A DNA stretch of 33,374 nt from Ceratorhiza oryzae-sativae (GCA_030998015.1 JARWMV010000157.1:1-33374), one strand, 5' to 3'. Positions 1-9,360 are shown, counted from the stretch's first letter. A program made the numbers and translations. Notes: a model not told the origin generated them from the sequence alone.

Positions 1-1
1 C

Positions 2-3000
2 ATGTCATGGCTCAAATTCCATAACCCCAACATTGATTGGGATGGAAAAGATATGAAGTTTGACTCGCCAGTATGCCTGAAGCATTGCATCACAAAACCT
101 TTGCACGTGTGTGCAAACGAACCTAAGGAGCTTCAGCTGGACTCCCTAGACTCCCTCCCAATAAAATACAAGGAATTCCAGAAAATATTCGCTGAAGAAG
201 ACGATGTCCAACCACTACCACCCCATAGGAAGTGGGATATGGAAATAGATTTAAAACCAGATGCCAAGCCAAGGCATGGTCCCATATATAGTGTGGGTGT
301 CAAGGAAGATGCAGAATTGCGCAAAACCTTGGATCGCCAACTGAAAGCAGGGCATATCAGACCCTCAAGGTCACCAATGGCATCTCCAGTCATATTTGTC
401 AAAAAGAAGAATGGAAAGCTGCGCATGTGCATCGACTACCGGCGGCTAAACGAAATGACTGTCTCCAATGTGTACCCGCTCCCATGCATCAATGATATTG
501 TGGAAACTTTGCGGGGGGCAAAGATATTCACCAAGTTTGACCTAAAGTGGGGTTTCAACCTCATACGAATTCGAGAAGGAGACGAATGGAAGGCCGCTTT
601 CAAGACCAAATACGGGTTGTATGAGCCCCTAGTCATGCAATTTGGTCAAAAGAATGCACCAGGAACCTTCATGGCCATGATCCGCGAAGAATTCCAGGAC
701 ATTGAAGGCATTTACGTTGTAATTTACATGGACGACATATTAGTATTTTCAAAGAACCAGGAAGAACACAATGAACATGTCAGAGAAGTCCTGTGCCGGC
801 TTCAAAAGGCCGGTCTATACTGCGCCCTGGAGAAATGCGTTTTTGACGTCACTGAAGTGGACTACCTGGGAATAGTAGTAACTCCCCAAGGGATTAAAGT
901 AGACCCGGCCAAGGTTGAAAAGGCTGTTGAATGGCCAACCCCTACAAACCCAACCGAAGTCCTGGAAGGGTTGGGGTTTGCAAACTGGTTAAGGCACTTC
1001 ATAAAAGACTTCTCAAAAATCACAAAATGTCTCTACAAACTTGTCAAAAAGGACACCAAGTGGGAATGGACAGAAGAAAGGGATCGGGCGTGGAACTTGC
1101 TAAAGCAGAAATTGAAAGAAGCACCCCTCCTAATTCAGCCAGAACCCAGCAAACCATTTATCTTAGAAACAGACGCCTCAGGCTATGCCACAGGCGCTGT
1201 TTTATTGCAATATGGAGAAGACGGAATGCTTCACCCAATCTCCTACTATTCCAAAGCAATGGTCCCAGCAGAAAGAAACTACGATATCTACAACAAAGAA
1301 ATGCTGGCAATTATAAAAGCCCTCAAACACTGGCGTCACCTACTAGAAGGGGCTGAACACCTGGTAAACATTGTTTGTGACCACAAGAATCTGGAATATT
1401 GGAAGACAAACCGGCCACTGAATGGCCGAGTCACACGATGGCATGAGTTCCTGTCCAGGTTTGAATTCAAGATTCTATACATCGAGGGGGCAAAGAATGG
1501 TCAGGCAGACATACTCTCTAGGCTGTCAAGGCACATCCCTAAAGAGGGGGGTGAGAGCCAAGCTCTGCTTGCACAAAACCAATTTTTGGAATTAAAATCT
1601 CTGTGGCTACAAGCAATCACACCAGACCATGACCTGGAACAACTCATTAGGGACGCTATCCCAGGGGATGAGCACCTGTCAAAAGTGCTAAAAGCCCTAG
1701 ATGACAACGAAAAGGTCAAAGATTGGGAATGGGATGAAGGACTCTTACGACACAAGGGCAGAATCTACGTCCCAAATAACAAAGAACTTCGCAAACTGGT
1801 CATTGAAAGCCGTCACGATAGCCCAGCAGCAGGACACCCAGGACAGTTCAGAACATATGAGTTGTTAAATCGCAAATACACATGGTTATCGATGAAAAAA
1901 TCAGTCAACGAATATGTCACACACTGCGAGTCATGCATCAGGAACAAGCACAGCAACCAAGTTCCCCCAGGACTCCTAAATCCAATACCAACACCAGAAA
2001 AACCTTGGGAGGAAATTACTTATGATCTGATCACCAGGCTACCCCTGTCAGAGGGGTTTGACACCATATTTACAGTTGTTGACCGCCTGACAAAAATGGT
2101 CCACTTTATTCCATGCCAATCAGAAGCCAGTGCTATGGATTGCGCCAACTTGTTCCTAACATACGTATGGAAACTGCATGGGCTACCACGGAAAACAATC
2201 TCAGACCGCGGCCCCAACTTTGCATCCAAGTTCCTAAGGCACCTGTATAAACGGCTAGACATAAAACCCTCCTACTCTACAGCATATCACCCACAAACGG
2301 ATGGCCAGTCAGAAAGGGCTAACCAAGTAGTAGAAGGGTACCTGAGACACTACGTATCAGATCAGCAGGATGACTGGGTCACACTCCTACCCCTGGCCGA
2401 ATTTGCCTACAACAATGGTGTCAATGCCTCAACTGGCAAATCACCATTTTTTGCAAACTATGGTTTCCACCCAAGGCTGGCAGTCGGGGACAAGGAGGGA
2501 CAAGAATTCCCCCTAGCCAACAATCATGCAGAATGGCTCCAAAAGGGCCACGACGAACTTAGGGCAGCCCTGGAAATAGCAAACCAAAGGATCAAGGAAT
2601 ACTACGACCGGAAGCATCGGGCTCCTGAAAGTATCAAGCTTGGAGACAAAGTCTGGCTTGATACCAAAAACATACGGACACAGCAGGCCTCCAGGAAACT
2701 GGCCCACAAAAGAGTTGGACCATTCAGGGTGGTAGCACAACATGGCACACATGCCTACAAATTGGACCTACCGATAACCATGAAAATACACCCAGTATTC
2801 CATGTCTCACTCCTGACCAAATATAAAGACGACCCCTATGGCCGTCAGGTTCCCCCACCACCACCTGTGGTAACTCCTGAAGGGGAAGAAGAGTTCGAAG
2901 TGGAACAGATCATAAAGTCGCGATACAACAAAAGATCTAATGTCTTCGAATACTATGTCAAGTGGCTCGGCTATGACGAGCGACAATGGTTAACCTATGA

Positions 3001-3103
3001 CGACCTGGTGAATGCACCAGAACTCATCGCTGACTATGTCAAGTCGCACCCAAAGGCACCCCAGGACCCCCGTGCCTTGAAGGGGGGAAGTGTCACGAAC
3101 TGA
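2..3103 (+). CDS. pol: Ty3/gypsy pol polyprotein (partial at 5' end)
   Basis: This is an open frame of 1033 residues whose first Met is internal to the real polyprotein: the opening MSWLKFHNPNIDW is the conserved segment after the protease, as in other fungal gypsy elements. The reverse transcriptase covers about residues 75-260, with first catalytic Asp near 180 (FTKFDLKWGF) and the YMDD box at 242-245. RNase H starts near residue 388 (ETDASGYATGAVL). The integrase has an HHCC zinc region near 605-650 and its catalytic residues in TYDLITRLP (about 673), ISDRGPNF (about 733) and DGQSERANQ (about 769). A chromodomain follows at about 963-1017 (VKWLGYDERQW). The conserved RT stretch usually reading PFGLTNAP is QFGQKNAP here, so activity is not certain. 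The last codons and the stop lie inside the 3' LTR. Confidence 0.95.
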   Translation: MSWLKFHNPNIDWDGKDMKFDSPVCLKHCITKPLHVCANEPKELQLDSLDSLPIKYKEFQKIFAEEDDVQPLPPHRKWDMEIDLKPDAKPRHGPIYSVGVKEDAELRKTLDRQLKAGHIRPSRSPMASPVIFVKKKNGKLRMCIDYRRLNEMTVSNVYPLPCINDIVETLRGAKIFTKFDLKWGFNLIRIREGDEWKAAFKTKYGLYEPLVMQFGQKNAPGTFMAMIREEFQDIEGIYVVIYMDDILVFSKNQEEHNEHVREVLCRLQKAGLYCALEKCVFDVTEVDYLGIVVTPQGIKVDPAKVEKAVEWPTPTNPTEVLEGLGFANWLRHFIKDFSKITKCLYKLVKKDTKWEWTEERDRAWNLLKQKLKEAPLLIQPEPSKPFILETDASGYATGAVLLQYGEDGMLHPISYYSKAMVPAERNYDIYNKEMLAIIKALKHWRHLLEGAEHLVNIVCDHKNLEYWKTNRPLNGRVTRWHEFLSRFEFKILYIEGAKNGQADILSRLSRHIPKEGGESQALLAQNQFLELKSLWLQAITPDHDLEQLIRDAIPGDEHLSKVLKALDDNEKVKDWEWDEGLLRHKGRIYVPNNKELRKLVIESRHDSPAAGHPGQFRTYELLNRKYTWLSMKKSVNEYVTHCESCIRNKHSNQVPPGLLNPIPTPEKPWEEITYDLITRLPLSEGFDTIFTVVDRLTKMVHFIPCQSEASAMDCANLFLTYVWKLHGLPRKTISDRGPNFASKFLRHLYKRLDIKPSYSTAYHPQTDGQSERANQVVEGYLRHYVSDQQDDWVTLLPLAEFAYNNGVNASTGKSPFFANYGFHPRLAVGDKEGQEFPLANNHAEWLQKGHDELRAALEIANQRIKEYYDRKHRAPESIKLGDKVWLDTKNIRTQQASRKLAHKRVGPFRVVAQHGTHAYKLDLPITMKIHPVFHVSLLTKYKDDPYGRQVPPPPPVVTPEGEEEFEVEQIIKSRYNKRSNVFEYYVKWLGYDERQWLTYDDLVNAPELIADYVKSHPKAPQDPRALKGGSVTN

Positions 3104-3468
3104 CACGCATACATCCACTCTACAATATTTTCTCGATTTTCTACATTTTATGAGACCATCTTCAAAACATACTTGCCTTTTATGGTATATCTGTATCATG
3201 TGACTCAGGGAAGGTTCCGGACCGGTAACCGAGATGTATTTCAACTCTGATGTGAAATTCCGCAGTTCCGCAGTCGCTTCTACTGCTTCTATCTCTTATC
3301 TGTTGTGACTCACTGTACAGACTTGTTTGTTATGATGTGGCTCGTACTATGTATATAAACCGGGTCAAGTTCTTGAGGAGTCCTCTGCGAACTTGACCTC
3401 TCGTCGAATACAAGTTCTTTTCTTTTCTTACTCCTTTTTCCTCGTCGCCTGACTTGTCGTCGTCGACA
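3091..3468 (+). repeat. 3' LTR of the Ty3/gypsy element
   Basis: The LTR starts with TGTCAC right after the purine tract AGGGGGGAAG at 3081-3090 and is proposed to end at GACA (3465-3468), giving TGTC...GACA inverted ends and 378 bp. A TATA-like TATATAAA lies near 3352, followed by a pyrimidine-rich stretch, as expected for the promoter and R region. The left boundary is well supported. The right boundary is inferred from the short inverted ends alone, because the 5' LTR is outside the window. Confidence 0.72.
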
Positions 3469-3738
3469 AAAACAACCCATACATGTGCTCCAAAAAAGGT
3501 ATCTCCTGGGGGTAAGAAGACATGCTATTAGGGCGCGCATGTAGCATAGATTTAATGCAGCGTAGTACACACCATCCTATAGTGCTGTAGATCAATCATT
3601 TCTAGAACATGCATATACATGTGAATAGCTTGAAAACAATTCAGTCTATGTATGTAACATATTGTATGACAAATTTCAATACAAAGTACATAGCACATTA
3701 CATGGAGTCTGGCAGCTATCTCTCTCAGAGTGCTAGGG

Positions 3739-4990
3739 TTATATTTTTGTGGCATAGGTACAGTAGACTCTCGCTACCATGCATTTGTTAGATTGTTTCA
3801 TTTCATCAACTGCATCTTCAATTACCCTACTAGCCTCCTCATTCGTGAGCCCTCTGCCACTTATAATTCCAAGGGCACTTTGAAATGAAACTGAGGTGAA
3901 GTGGGCTAGAATAGTAGTAGCTGTCATATCCATCTGATGGCTACAGGGGAACCCTACATGGGGGTAAGAAGGAACAGCTTTCACAATTGACTGTGCCTGT
4001 TCAAATCCAATTAGCTCCTCCAAACGGTACTCCCATAGATCCAAACCCGCTAAGAGTAGTTTGGACAGCTTGGTGCAAATATCTGGGTCAATCCCAGCAT
4101 CTACTAGCTGTTCTCGAAACATGTCAATGAAAAGGCAAGCCCTAGGGTTTCTGTGCCTTGGCATCAGTGTGCCATTCTCTGTGTCCCAGATATTTACACC
4201 AAAATCTACTATATGAACTAATCCCCCTGGACGAAGGACTCAGTGGACTTCATGTAACAAAGAATGGTAGTCTTTGACCTATAAATTACAGACCACATTG
4301 ATGTGAATGAATTAGTCTGAGGCACAAACAACAAAAACAACGAACCATTGAAGCAAGGCCACTCATGTACATGACATCTTGTGAGTCACTCTCAAGTAGT
4401 AGACCCTCCATGAAGTTGTAGACCTCGAAGACAACATTTCGATGTGGAATGTGAGCCATGATTGGGGCAAGATCTAAGGTTCAGAACTGGACATTAGGGA
4501 ACTCAACAGCCATTGACTGTATCCTATAGGCAATAACCTAGGTATCGCTGTCATACTGAGTTATGAGGTTCAAACCGACCATGTCCCAGTTCTTGTTCCT
4601 AACTCTAGGACATTTTGTGTCCTCTCAGCTGTTGGGGCAAGGATTTCTTGGACCAGTCCAATATAGTTCCCCCCCAGTGCCCATTTGCACACAAGATACC
4701 AGAGGATGTGTTGTCGAATATTGTCAGGAGGGAGCCATGGCCCGATATTACCATGTGCAAATTGAATCACACCATTATGGAGGGTAAAGTAGTCTGGGAA
4801 GACATTTAATAATTATATTTACATAAAAGGGAAGCCTACCCGGAACATTGTCCAATTCGATAGTGTCTGCGGACATTGTAGACTCTGTCTTGGAATGAAT
4901 CGTTGATAACTCATTTTGCGACTCCATACTAGGCACGACATGATATACAATGGAACCTGTATCAAGGTTGTAGTATTCAAAGACAGGCAT
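3739..4990 (-). pseudogene. Class I SAM-dependent methyltransferase, copy A, two nonsense codons
   Basis: This is a paralogue of the gene at 6871-8137. Exons in order of transcription are 4840-4990, 4580-4793, 4346-4523 and 3739-4278. Their lengths (151, 214, 178, 540) and intron phases are identical to the other copy, so no exon indel has occurred. The reading starts MPVFEYYNLDTGSIVYHVVP. It has the SAM-binding motif VLELGTRTGTW, then a Rossmann-type strand region and a C-terminal half about 45-50% identical by eye to copy B. Two in-frame TGA codons interrupt it: 4481-4483 (exon 3, where copy B has Arg in QFRTID) and 4240-4242 (exon 4, where copy B has Arg in EVHRVLRP). Both fit CGA to TGA changes. 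Introns use donors GTAGGC, GTCGGT and GTTCGT. It is probably non-functional, unless the stops are sequence errors or bypassed. Confidence 0.82.
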
Positions 4991-5986
4991 GCTGAGATAT
5001 ATGGCGAGTCAAGGGGTCAAGATGGTAGGAGCGGCCAATTGTACTGTGCACTAGCCTAGTTATCTGCATACTAGCTAGGTTGCTGTTACGCCCTCAATAC
5101 GAGGTACAAACTCACTTACTCAGCTTGGCTATGTACACCAGAAGCAATCTTGTGTCTATTCTAAGCTCAAGCCCCACTTTGATGGTGGGCGTAAGGCTAC
5201 AGGTCTGGTCATCTAGTAAATGTTGTTATTTGGGTGTGCGGCTATCAGACATTTATTTGCCAAACTAAGGAAAGATGCACAGTGGGCTGAGTAAATACCC
5301 CAACTGAGCGAGCTAAAACCTTCTTTCACCCCAAGTATAACTTATACTGGGGAGTGGGAATCAAGTGAGGAGTCGATCTCCTGTTTGAACATGAAACAGG
5401 AACCTTAGGCACAGCTAAACCTCAACCCCCCGCGGGTCAGGTGCACGAAATACAACCTAACCCACGCTTTGACGCCCACCGCCCGATGGAATGTTGCAAT
5501 CATTACTGGATCGCATTACTCCTGAACAGTAGCCTAGTCGTGCCTAAAACATACCTAGAAGGGACACCCGCCAAGATAACAACATAGCTTATGTTGAGTG
5601 ACAGAGTCACTGGGGCTTGATTTTGCACGGCTGCAACATCCTTTGAGAGTATTGCAACTGCAGGGTCTTCGTTCGCCACCTTTCCCACTTCCACGAGCTT
5701 ATTCATCCTTCTTTCGGGCTCACCCCTCCGTACTTGTCTCTCGGGGGTTGGGAATATATGCCCTTCGACCTGTCCCCCTCAGCGGTTTCTCAGCTTATGG
5801 TGAATGCTTGTTCGTTTCCTTGTCTTATACGGTAAGCTTCGGGCAGCAATTCAATTGCCTCCTTTGTTTCTGAGAGTTGTACATGCGGTGCTGAGCACAC
5901 TAGCTAGCTATAGAATCGGCGTTCTTCTGAGTCTCACTGAGGTGCTCTTTTGCAAGCCACCCATGAAAACTTCTGCAGTGGATAGC
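4991..5986. other. Intergenic region, no supported gene
   Basis: About 1 kb upstream of copy A of the methyltransferase. It should hold that gene's original promoter. The only open frames are short (for example 91 codons at 5598-5873 on the plus strand), have no recognised domain, and are not supported by splice sites or family resemblance. A 9-bp inverted pair (GGTGGGCGT at 5184-5192, ACGCCCACC at 5472-5480) is too short to define an element. Confidence 0.5.
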
Positions 5987-6270
5987 TTCCCTGCAGAATC
6001 CAAATATACAAATACATAAATAATATATCGAATGTACCAGAATGAACTGGCAAGAGCGTGACTCGTGTAGTACAAATCTTGTACTTACTGTAACGTTCTA
6101 CGATGTACTAGAACGCCTCGTTTGCGTGCATATAAGGAGCTCTGTTTTGCTCCGTAGGTAGTCATCCGCACACTTGAATATATATTATACTTTTACTCGT
6201 CTTAATCGCACTGCGCTACGCGCGTATAGCGTGATATATGCATATACGCAGTATAGATACCAACATTCCC
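5987..6270 (+). repeat. Probable solo LTR with 5-bp target duplication
   Basis: A 274-bp segment at 5992-6265 begins TG and ends CA (…ACCAACA) and is flanked on both sides by the pentamer TTCCC (5987-5991 and 6266-6270), as a solo LTR with a 5-bp target-site duplication would be. Inside are a TATA-like CATATAAGG near 6130 followed by a promoter-like AT-rich stretch, and no coding frame. There are no internal retrotransposon sequences next to it, so it would be a recombination remnant. The terminal inverted match beyond TG/CA is poor, so a chance match remains possible. Confidence 0.45.
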
Positions 6271-6870
6271 GCCACATCTAAACACATAGCTTAGCTAAAC
6301 TAAACTGTCCTAAAGGTGGAGCGATTACAAAATGGAGAAATCAATCATGAGGAAATGTGATGTCACCCAAACTTTCGAATCGTCTGGCTTACTCTGGCTT
6401 TGCTTTAGATCTTGCGGGAAGCTATCCGGTGCACAGGCTCATCTCAAAAATCTTGTAGTACTAGCCGATAAAAAAAGTATTTCAAAAAAGCTGTGTCCTC
6501 AAATCGTGTGCTCAGGCCCAGCTCTTCCTAAACAAGTCAACCACGTTACAGAGCGAGGGGTCCTTTACCGGATTTTGCACTTTGGCTAGAGTGGGTGTCT
6601 TAGGTTGGCCAAAATTGTCTCATCTTGTCGCCGGGGGCATGTATGCCGAAATTATATATTTAATTCTAGCGGATTGGCGAGAAATCGGCTGTTACAAATG
6701 ATAGAGCTTGCTCATATTACACATATTGCACTTTTAACCATATGTTTCTGACTTGCGTTTGAGGAGAAATAGGTCCGACAAGTTGCTCAAAAACATACGA
6801 AATCACAAAAATTGCAATCCTTTTTTAATTGGCTAGTATTTAGTAGCTACATCTAAAACTAATGCCGCAG
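6271..6870. other. Intergenic region, no supported gene
   Basis: About 600 bp lying downstream of the intact methyltransferase (copy B). An ATG-started open frame of 85 codons at 6332-6589 (plus) has no recognisable domain and no supporting neighbour. I see no RNA gene or repeat here. Confidence 0.4.
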
Positions 6871-8137
6871 TTATATTTTTATAGCATACATACAATATAT
6901 CTTCCCTAACGGGCACCTGTCAGGCTGCTCTATTTCGTCAATCGCGCCCTCGACCACTCTCTCAGCTTCTTCATCTGTCATGCTTCGATCTCTTATGATC
7001 CCAATCATATCTCTGATTGAACTTTTAGCCAAATGAGCTGCAAACTCGACAAGCGTAGGGTCTAGCTGGCGAGCGCAAGGGAATCCTGGATGTGGGTGCA
7101 AAGGATATGTCTTGGTAACCAGCTGTATCTCCTGAAACCCCATTGTATCGCCCGCCTTGTCACCCCATAGGTCTGAAGTTGGCGCAAGCAATTTAGGCAA
7201 TTGAGGGCAAATTTCCGGATCAATCCCTACACTGGCCAAATGCGCATGTAGTAGTTCAATATGACGGCACATCTTGGGGTTAGTCCGCCAGGCGGGAATG
7301 GTGTCATTCTCTGGGTCCCACGCGTTTGGACTAAAATCGACGGTATGAATAAGTCCAGCCGGCCGAAGGACCCGGTGGACTTCGCGGAGGAGCGCACGAT
7401 AGTCTTTTACCTGCGAACCGTGATTTAGATAGGCACCTGCACGTTAGTTTCGGAAATGAAAAAAATCAAACAACTAACTTTCACCGCTAAACCATGCAGA
7501 AATACGATATCTTGGGAATTATCCTCAACGAGTAGGCCCTCAGTAAAGTCGTAGACGTCAAAGATTACGTTCCGACGTGGTAGGTGAGCCGCAACTGGTG
7601 CAATATCTATAGTCCGGAACTGGACGTGAGGGAACGCAGCAGCCATTGACTGTACCCTACGAAAAACTGGGGCTAAGAGTCGGCGCACACGAGGGTGGTT
7701 GACTAGGGTCTGACTAACCAGGTTCCGGCCCTCGTTCCCAACTCTAACACTTGTTGCACTCTCCCGGGTATCGGGGCAAGCATCTGGGACACTGGTCCAT
7801 TGTATTCTCCACCCAAAACCCCTGAAGAAACAAGATACCAGATAATATGTCGGCGAAGATTGTCAGGAGGGACCCATCGTGCGACATTATCGCTCGCAAA
7901 CTGAGGTCGCCCATGATGCAGCTCAAAATAACCTTGTATCATCAAACAATGAAATCCTGCGATCGGCACAAATTAATCCAACATACCTGAAACGTCATCT
8001 GATGTAATAGTAGTTGTAGACCTCATAGACTCTGTTTCGGACTGGATTAAGGATGCCTCGTATTCTGACCCTGGACTGGGCACAACATAATACACAACCG
8101 AGTCTGTCTCAGGATCATAATATTCGAGAACCCCCAT
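6871..8137 (-). CDS. Class I SAM-dependent methyltransferase, copy B (intact)
   Basis: Exons are 7987-8137, 7719-7932, 7479-7656 and 6871-7410; introns of 54, 62 and 68 bp are all GT-AG. The product is 360 residues, typical for fungal LaeA/TAM-like methyltransferases that act on small molecules. The start MGVLEYYDPETDSVVYYVVP is the first ATG and is matched by copy A. SAM motif I is VLELGTRAGTW at about 112-122. It is followed by an acidic strand (RTIDIAP, about 137), DIVFLHG near 171, and the post-motif helix VHRVLRPAGLIH near 192-203. The middle glycine of the usual GxGxG is Arg here, as in copy A. Substrate and pathway cannot be read from the sequence, and no biosynthetic core enzyme is in the window. 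A G-quadruplex-type tract lies 47 bp upstream of the start. Confidence 0.85.
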
Positions 8138-8183
8138 GTCGGACTATTCATTTATCAGGTGAATAATAGAGTTGTTCGTGTTC

Positions 8184-8205
8184 GGGGGATGGGGGTGGGG
8201 GTGGG
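8184..8205 (+). promoter_or_regulatory. G-quadruplex-type tract upstream of methyltransferase copy B
   Basis: Four consecutive G runs with very short loops (G5-AT-G5-T-G5-T-G3) lie 47-68 bp upstream of the start codon of the minus-strand methyltransferase. The G-rich strand is the plus strand, which is the template strand for that gene. The pattern meets the usual G-quadruplex definition (four runs of at least three G, loops of 1-7). A regulatory role is an inference from position only. Copy A has no such tract at the matching place. Confidence 0.55.
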
Positions 8206-8500
8206 ATCAACTGATCTAGTTATATCCTTGCCCAGCAGGGCACGGCCGCCGCTCAGAATCTTCCGGTGGGAATCAATTGAAACACATTCCACCCTAACAG
8301 GCGATCGAACTTCCAATTAAAGGCCAAACCTGATCCGACTGACATCTTCAGGCGTATCTTTCGGGGTCGCAATGCACAACGGCGCGGAGAATGCACGATG
8401 AGAGGAACGAGCTTACCGTGCTCTTTGGATTATTCCCCATACCAGAAAAATATGGCTGCGCAACGTTTCCAGATATGCGAGTCCCTCGAACTCTCGAACC
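8206..8500. other. Non-coding spacer before the foldback cluster
   Basis: Nearly 300 bp between the G-rich tract and the first foldback element. No open frame of note, RNA gene or repeat is visible. It probably holds the rest of the methyltransferase copy B promoter. Confidence 0.35.
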
Positions 8501-8680
8501 TCTCAGGCAATCCCCAAATATCTAGCTAGCACCATGATAAGTGTTACTGCCTAACGATGTTTCTGAGTGCTAAATAGATGTCGGTAGCCCTATACTTCGG
8601 ATCTAGTGAGTGCTCGGAAGTATCGTTAGACAGGTGGAACTAGTTTACGTTAGCTACATTTCAGGGGTTTCTCAGCCAAA
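8501..8680. repeat. Foldback (MITE-like) element 1
   Basis: The segment folds on itself. The left end (AATCCCC…TCTAGCTAGC, from 8509) matches the reverse complement of the right end (GTTAGCTAC…GGGGTTT, to about 8670) with scattered mismatches. Internal parts (CTAACGATG… and …TATCGTTAG) also pair. It has no coding capacity and no obvious target duplication. Its ends resemble those of the three elements that follow, so it belongs to one small non-autonomous family. Confidence 0.6.
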
Positions 8681-8863
8681 CCCCGAAAATTTAGCTAGCA
8701 TATACTAGCTCCACAGGTGTAAGTATGCTTCCCAGCACTCGCTAGATCCGAAGTAGCACGGGCTACCGGTGCTATCAGCCTCTGGTTAGTGCTCAGAAAC
8801 ATACTTAGACAGCGGCGGCATTATCACGTGCTAACTAGATTTTCGGGGATTGGCCGAGTTGGC
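8671..8863. repeat. Foldback (MITE-like) element 2
   Basis: The left end (CTCAGCCAAACCCCGAAAAT, 8671-8690) pairs with the right end (ATTTTCGGGGATTGGCCGAG, 8839-8858) with two or three mismatches, and the pairing continues through TTAGCTAGCA against TGCTAACTAG. The element is an inverted copy of element 1, so 8501-8863 as a whole is one long imperfect palindrome centred near 8680. An 11-bp perfect inverted match in the arms is TTCGGATCTAG on the left and CTAGATCCGAA on the right. Confidence 0.65.
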
Positions 8864-8963
8864 TGAGCTGCGAACTTCGGCAGTGTGTCGATCCTCTTGC
8901 GTCAGCGTCGATTACGTGCTCGTCGATGACCGAATCAGGAACACTGGTCATCCTACTGGTTTT

Positions 8964-9137
8964 TCTGCCAAACCCTGAAAAGCTAGTTAGTGCGGAATAC
9001 CTCCACAGTTCTAACCCTGCTTTTGAGCGGTCACCAGCGCAGATCACCAGCGCCACCGGGATCAAGCAAACGCTCAAATCATATTTAGACCCTGAGGCAT
9101 TCCTATGCACCAACTGGATTTTCGGGTTTTGGTAGAG
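8964..9137. repeat. Foldback (MITE-like) element 3
   Basis: The left end (CTGCCAAACCCTGAAAAGCT, from 8965) pairs with the right end (TGGATTTTCGGGTTTTGGTAG, read on the opposite strand, to about 9136). The pairing runs on through AGTTAGTGCGGAAT against ATGCACCAACT. The terminal motif CCAAACCC(T/C)GAAAA is shared with element 2. Open frames across it are short and appear on both strands, as expected for a palindrome, and do not represent genes. Confidence 0.6.
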
Positions 9138-9245
9138 TCGTTCGCGCCACCTCGGTCTGGGTCTGTAGAGGTACTCTACTTTGTGTCATATCCCCAGTTT
9201 GTTGAATTGGCAAGATGAACGCACGAAAAGTGCCATGGCGCTCAC

Positions 9246-9360
9246 GCTCTGCCAAACCTGAAAAGCCAGTCATCGCGTAGCAATGCTCAGGCGCTCAAAA
9301 ACCATAATTAGACCTGTGGAGTTTCTCCGCACTAACCGGATTCTCCAGATTTGGCAGAGC
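9246..9360. repeat. Foldback (MITE-like) element 4, shortest
   Basis: The ends are inverted copies: GCTCTGCCAAACCTG at 9246-9260 and …CCAGATTTGGCAGAGC at 9345-9360. Inner sequence TGCGGAGAAACTCCACAGGTC (opposite strand) resembles the inner arm of element 3. It is about 115 bp, shorter than the other three, so it is probably internally deleted. Confidence 0.55.

Larger units (their letters stand above)
1..3468 (+). mobile_element. Ty3/gypsy LTR retrotransposon, 3' portion (chromovirus type)
   Basis: The left edge of the window cuts into a Ty3/gypsy element. Visible parts, in order, are the end of the protease/RT linker, reverse transcriptase, RNase H, integrase and chromodomain (2-3103), a purine-rich tract at 3081-3090, and a 3' LTR at 3091-3468. 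The order RT-RNaseH-integrase defines Ty3/gypsy, and the C-terminal chromodomain places it among the chromoviruses. Gag, the catalytic part of the protease, the primer binding site and the 5' LTR lie outside the window. The pol frame has no stop or frameshift, so the copy looks young or recently active. The target-site duplication cannot be tested without the left flank. Confidence 0.93.

Noticed and set aside
5340..5440. Possible tRNA or tRNA-derived SINE head on the minus strand (A- and B-box-like words around GAGATCGACTCC)
   Set aside because: The T-arm pairs only weakly and no acceptor or anticodon stem could be drawn. Too weak to call.
5184..5480. 9-bp inverted pair GGTGGGCGT / ACGCCCACC
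   Set aside because: Too short, 280 bp apart and not at recognisable element ends, so chance is a sufficient explanation.
7933..7986. A 30-nt first intron in methyltransferase copy B ending at the first CAG (7957)
   Set aside because: It would be unusually short. The acceptor 24 nt further gives a 54-nt intron and restores exact length and sequence agreement with exon 2 of copy A.
8835..9135. Overlapping frames of 69-92 codons on both strands at 8835-9135
   Set aside because: They fall in the foldback cluster, where inverted sequence produces mirrored frames. No splice or family support.
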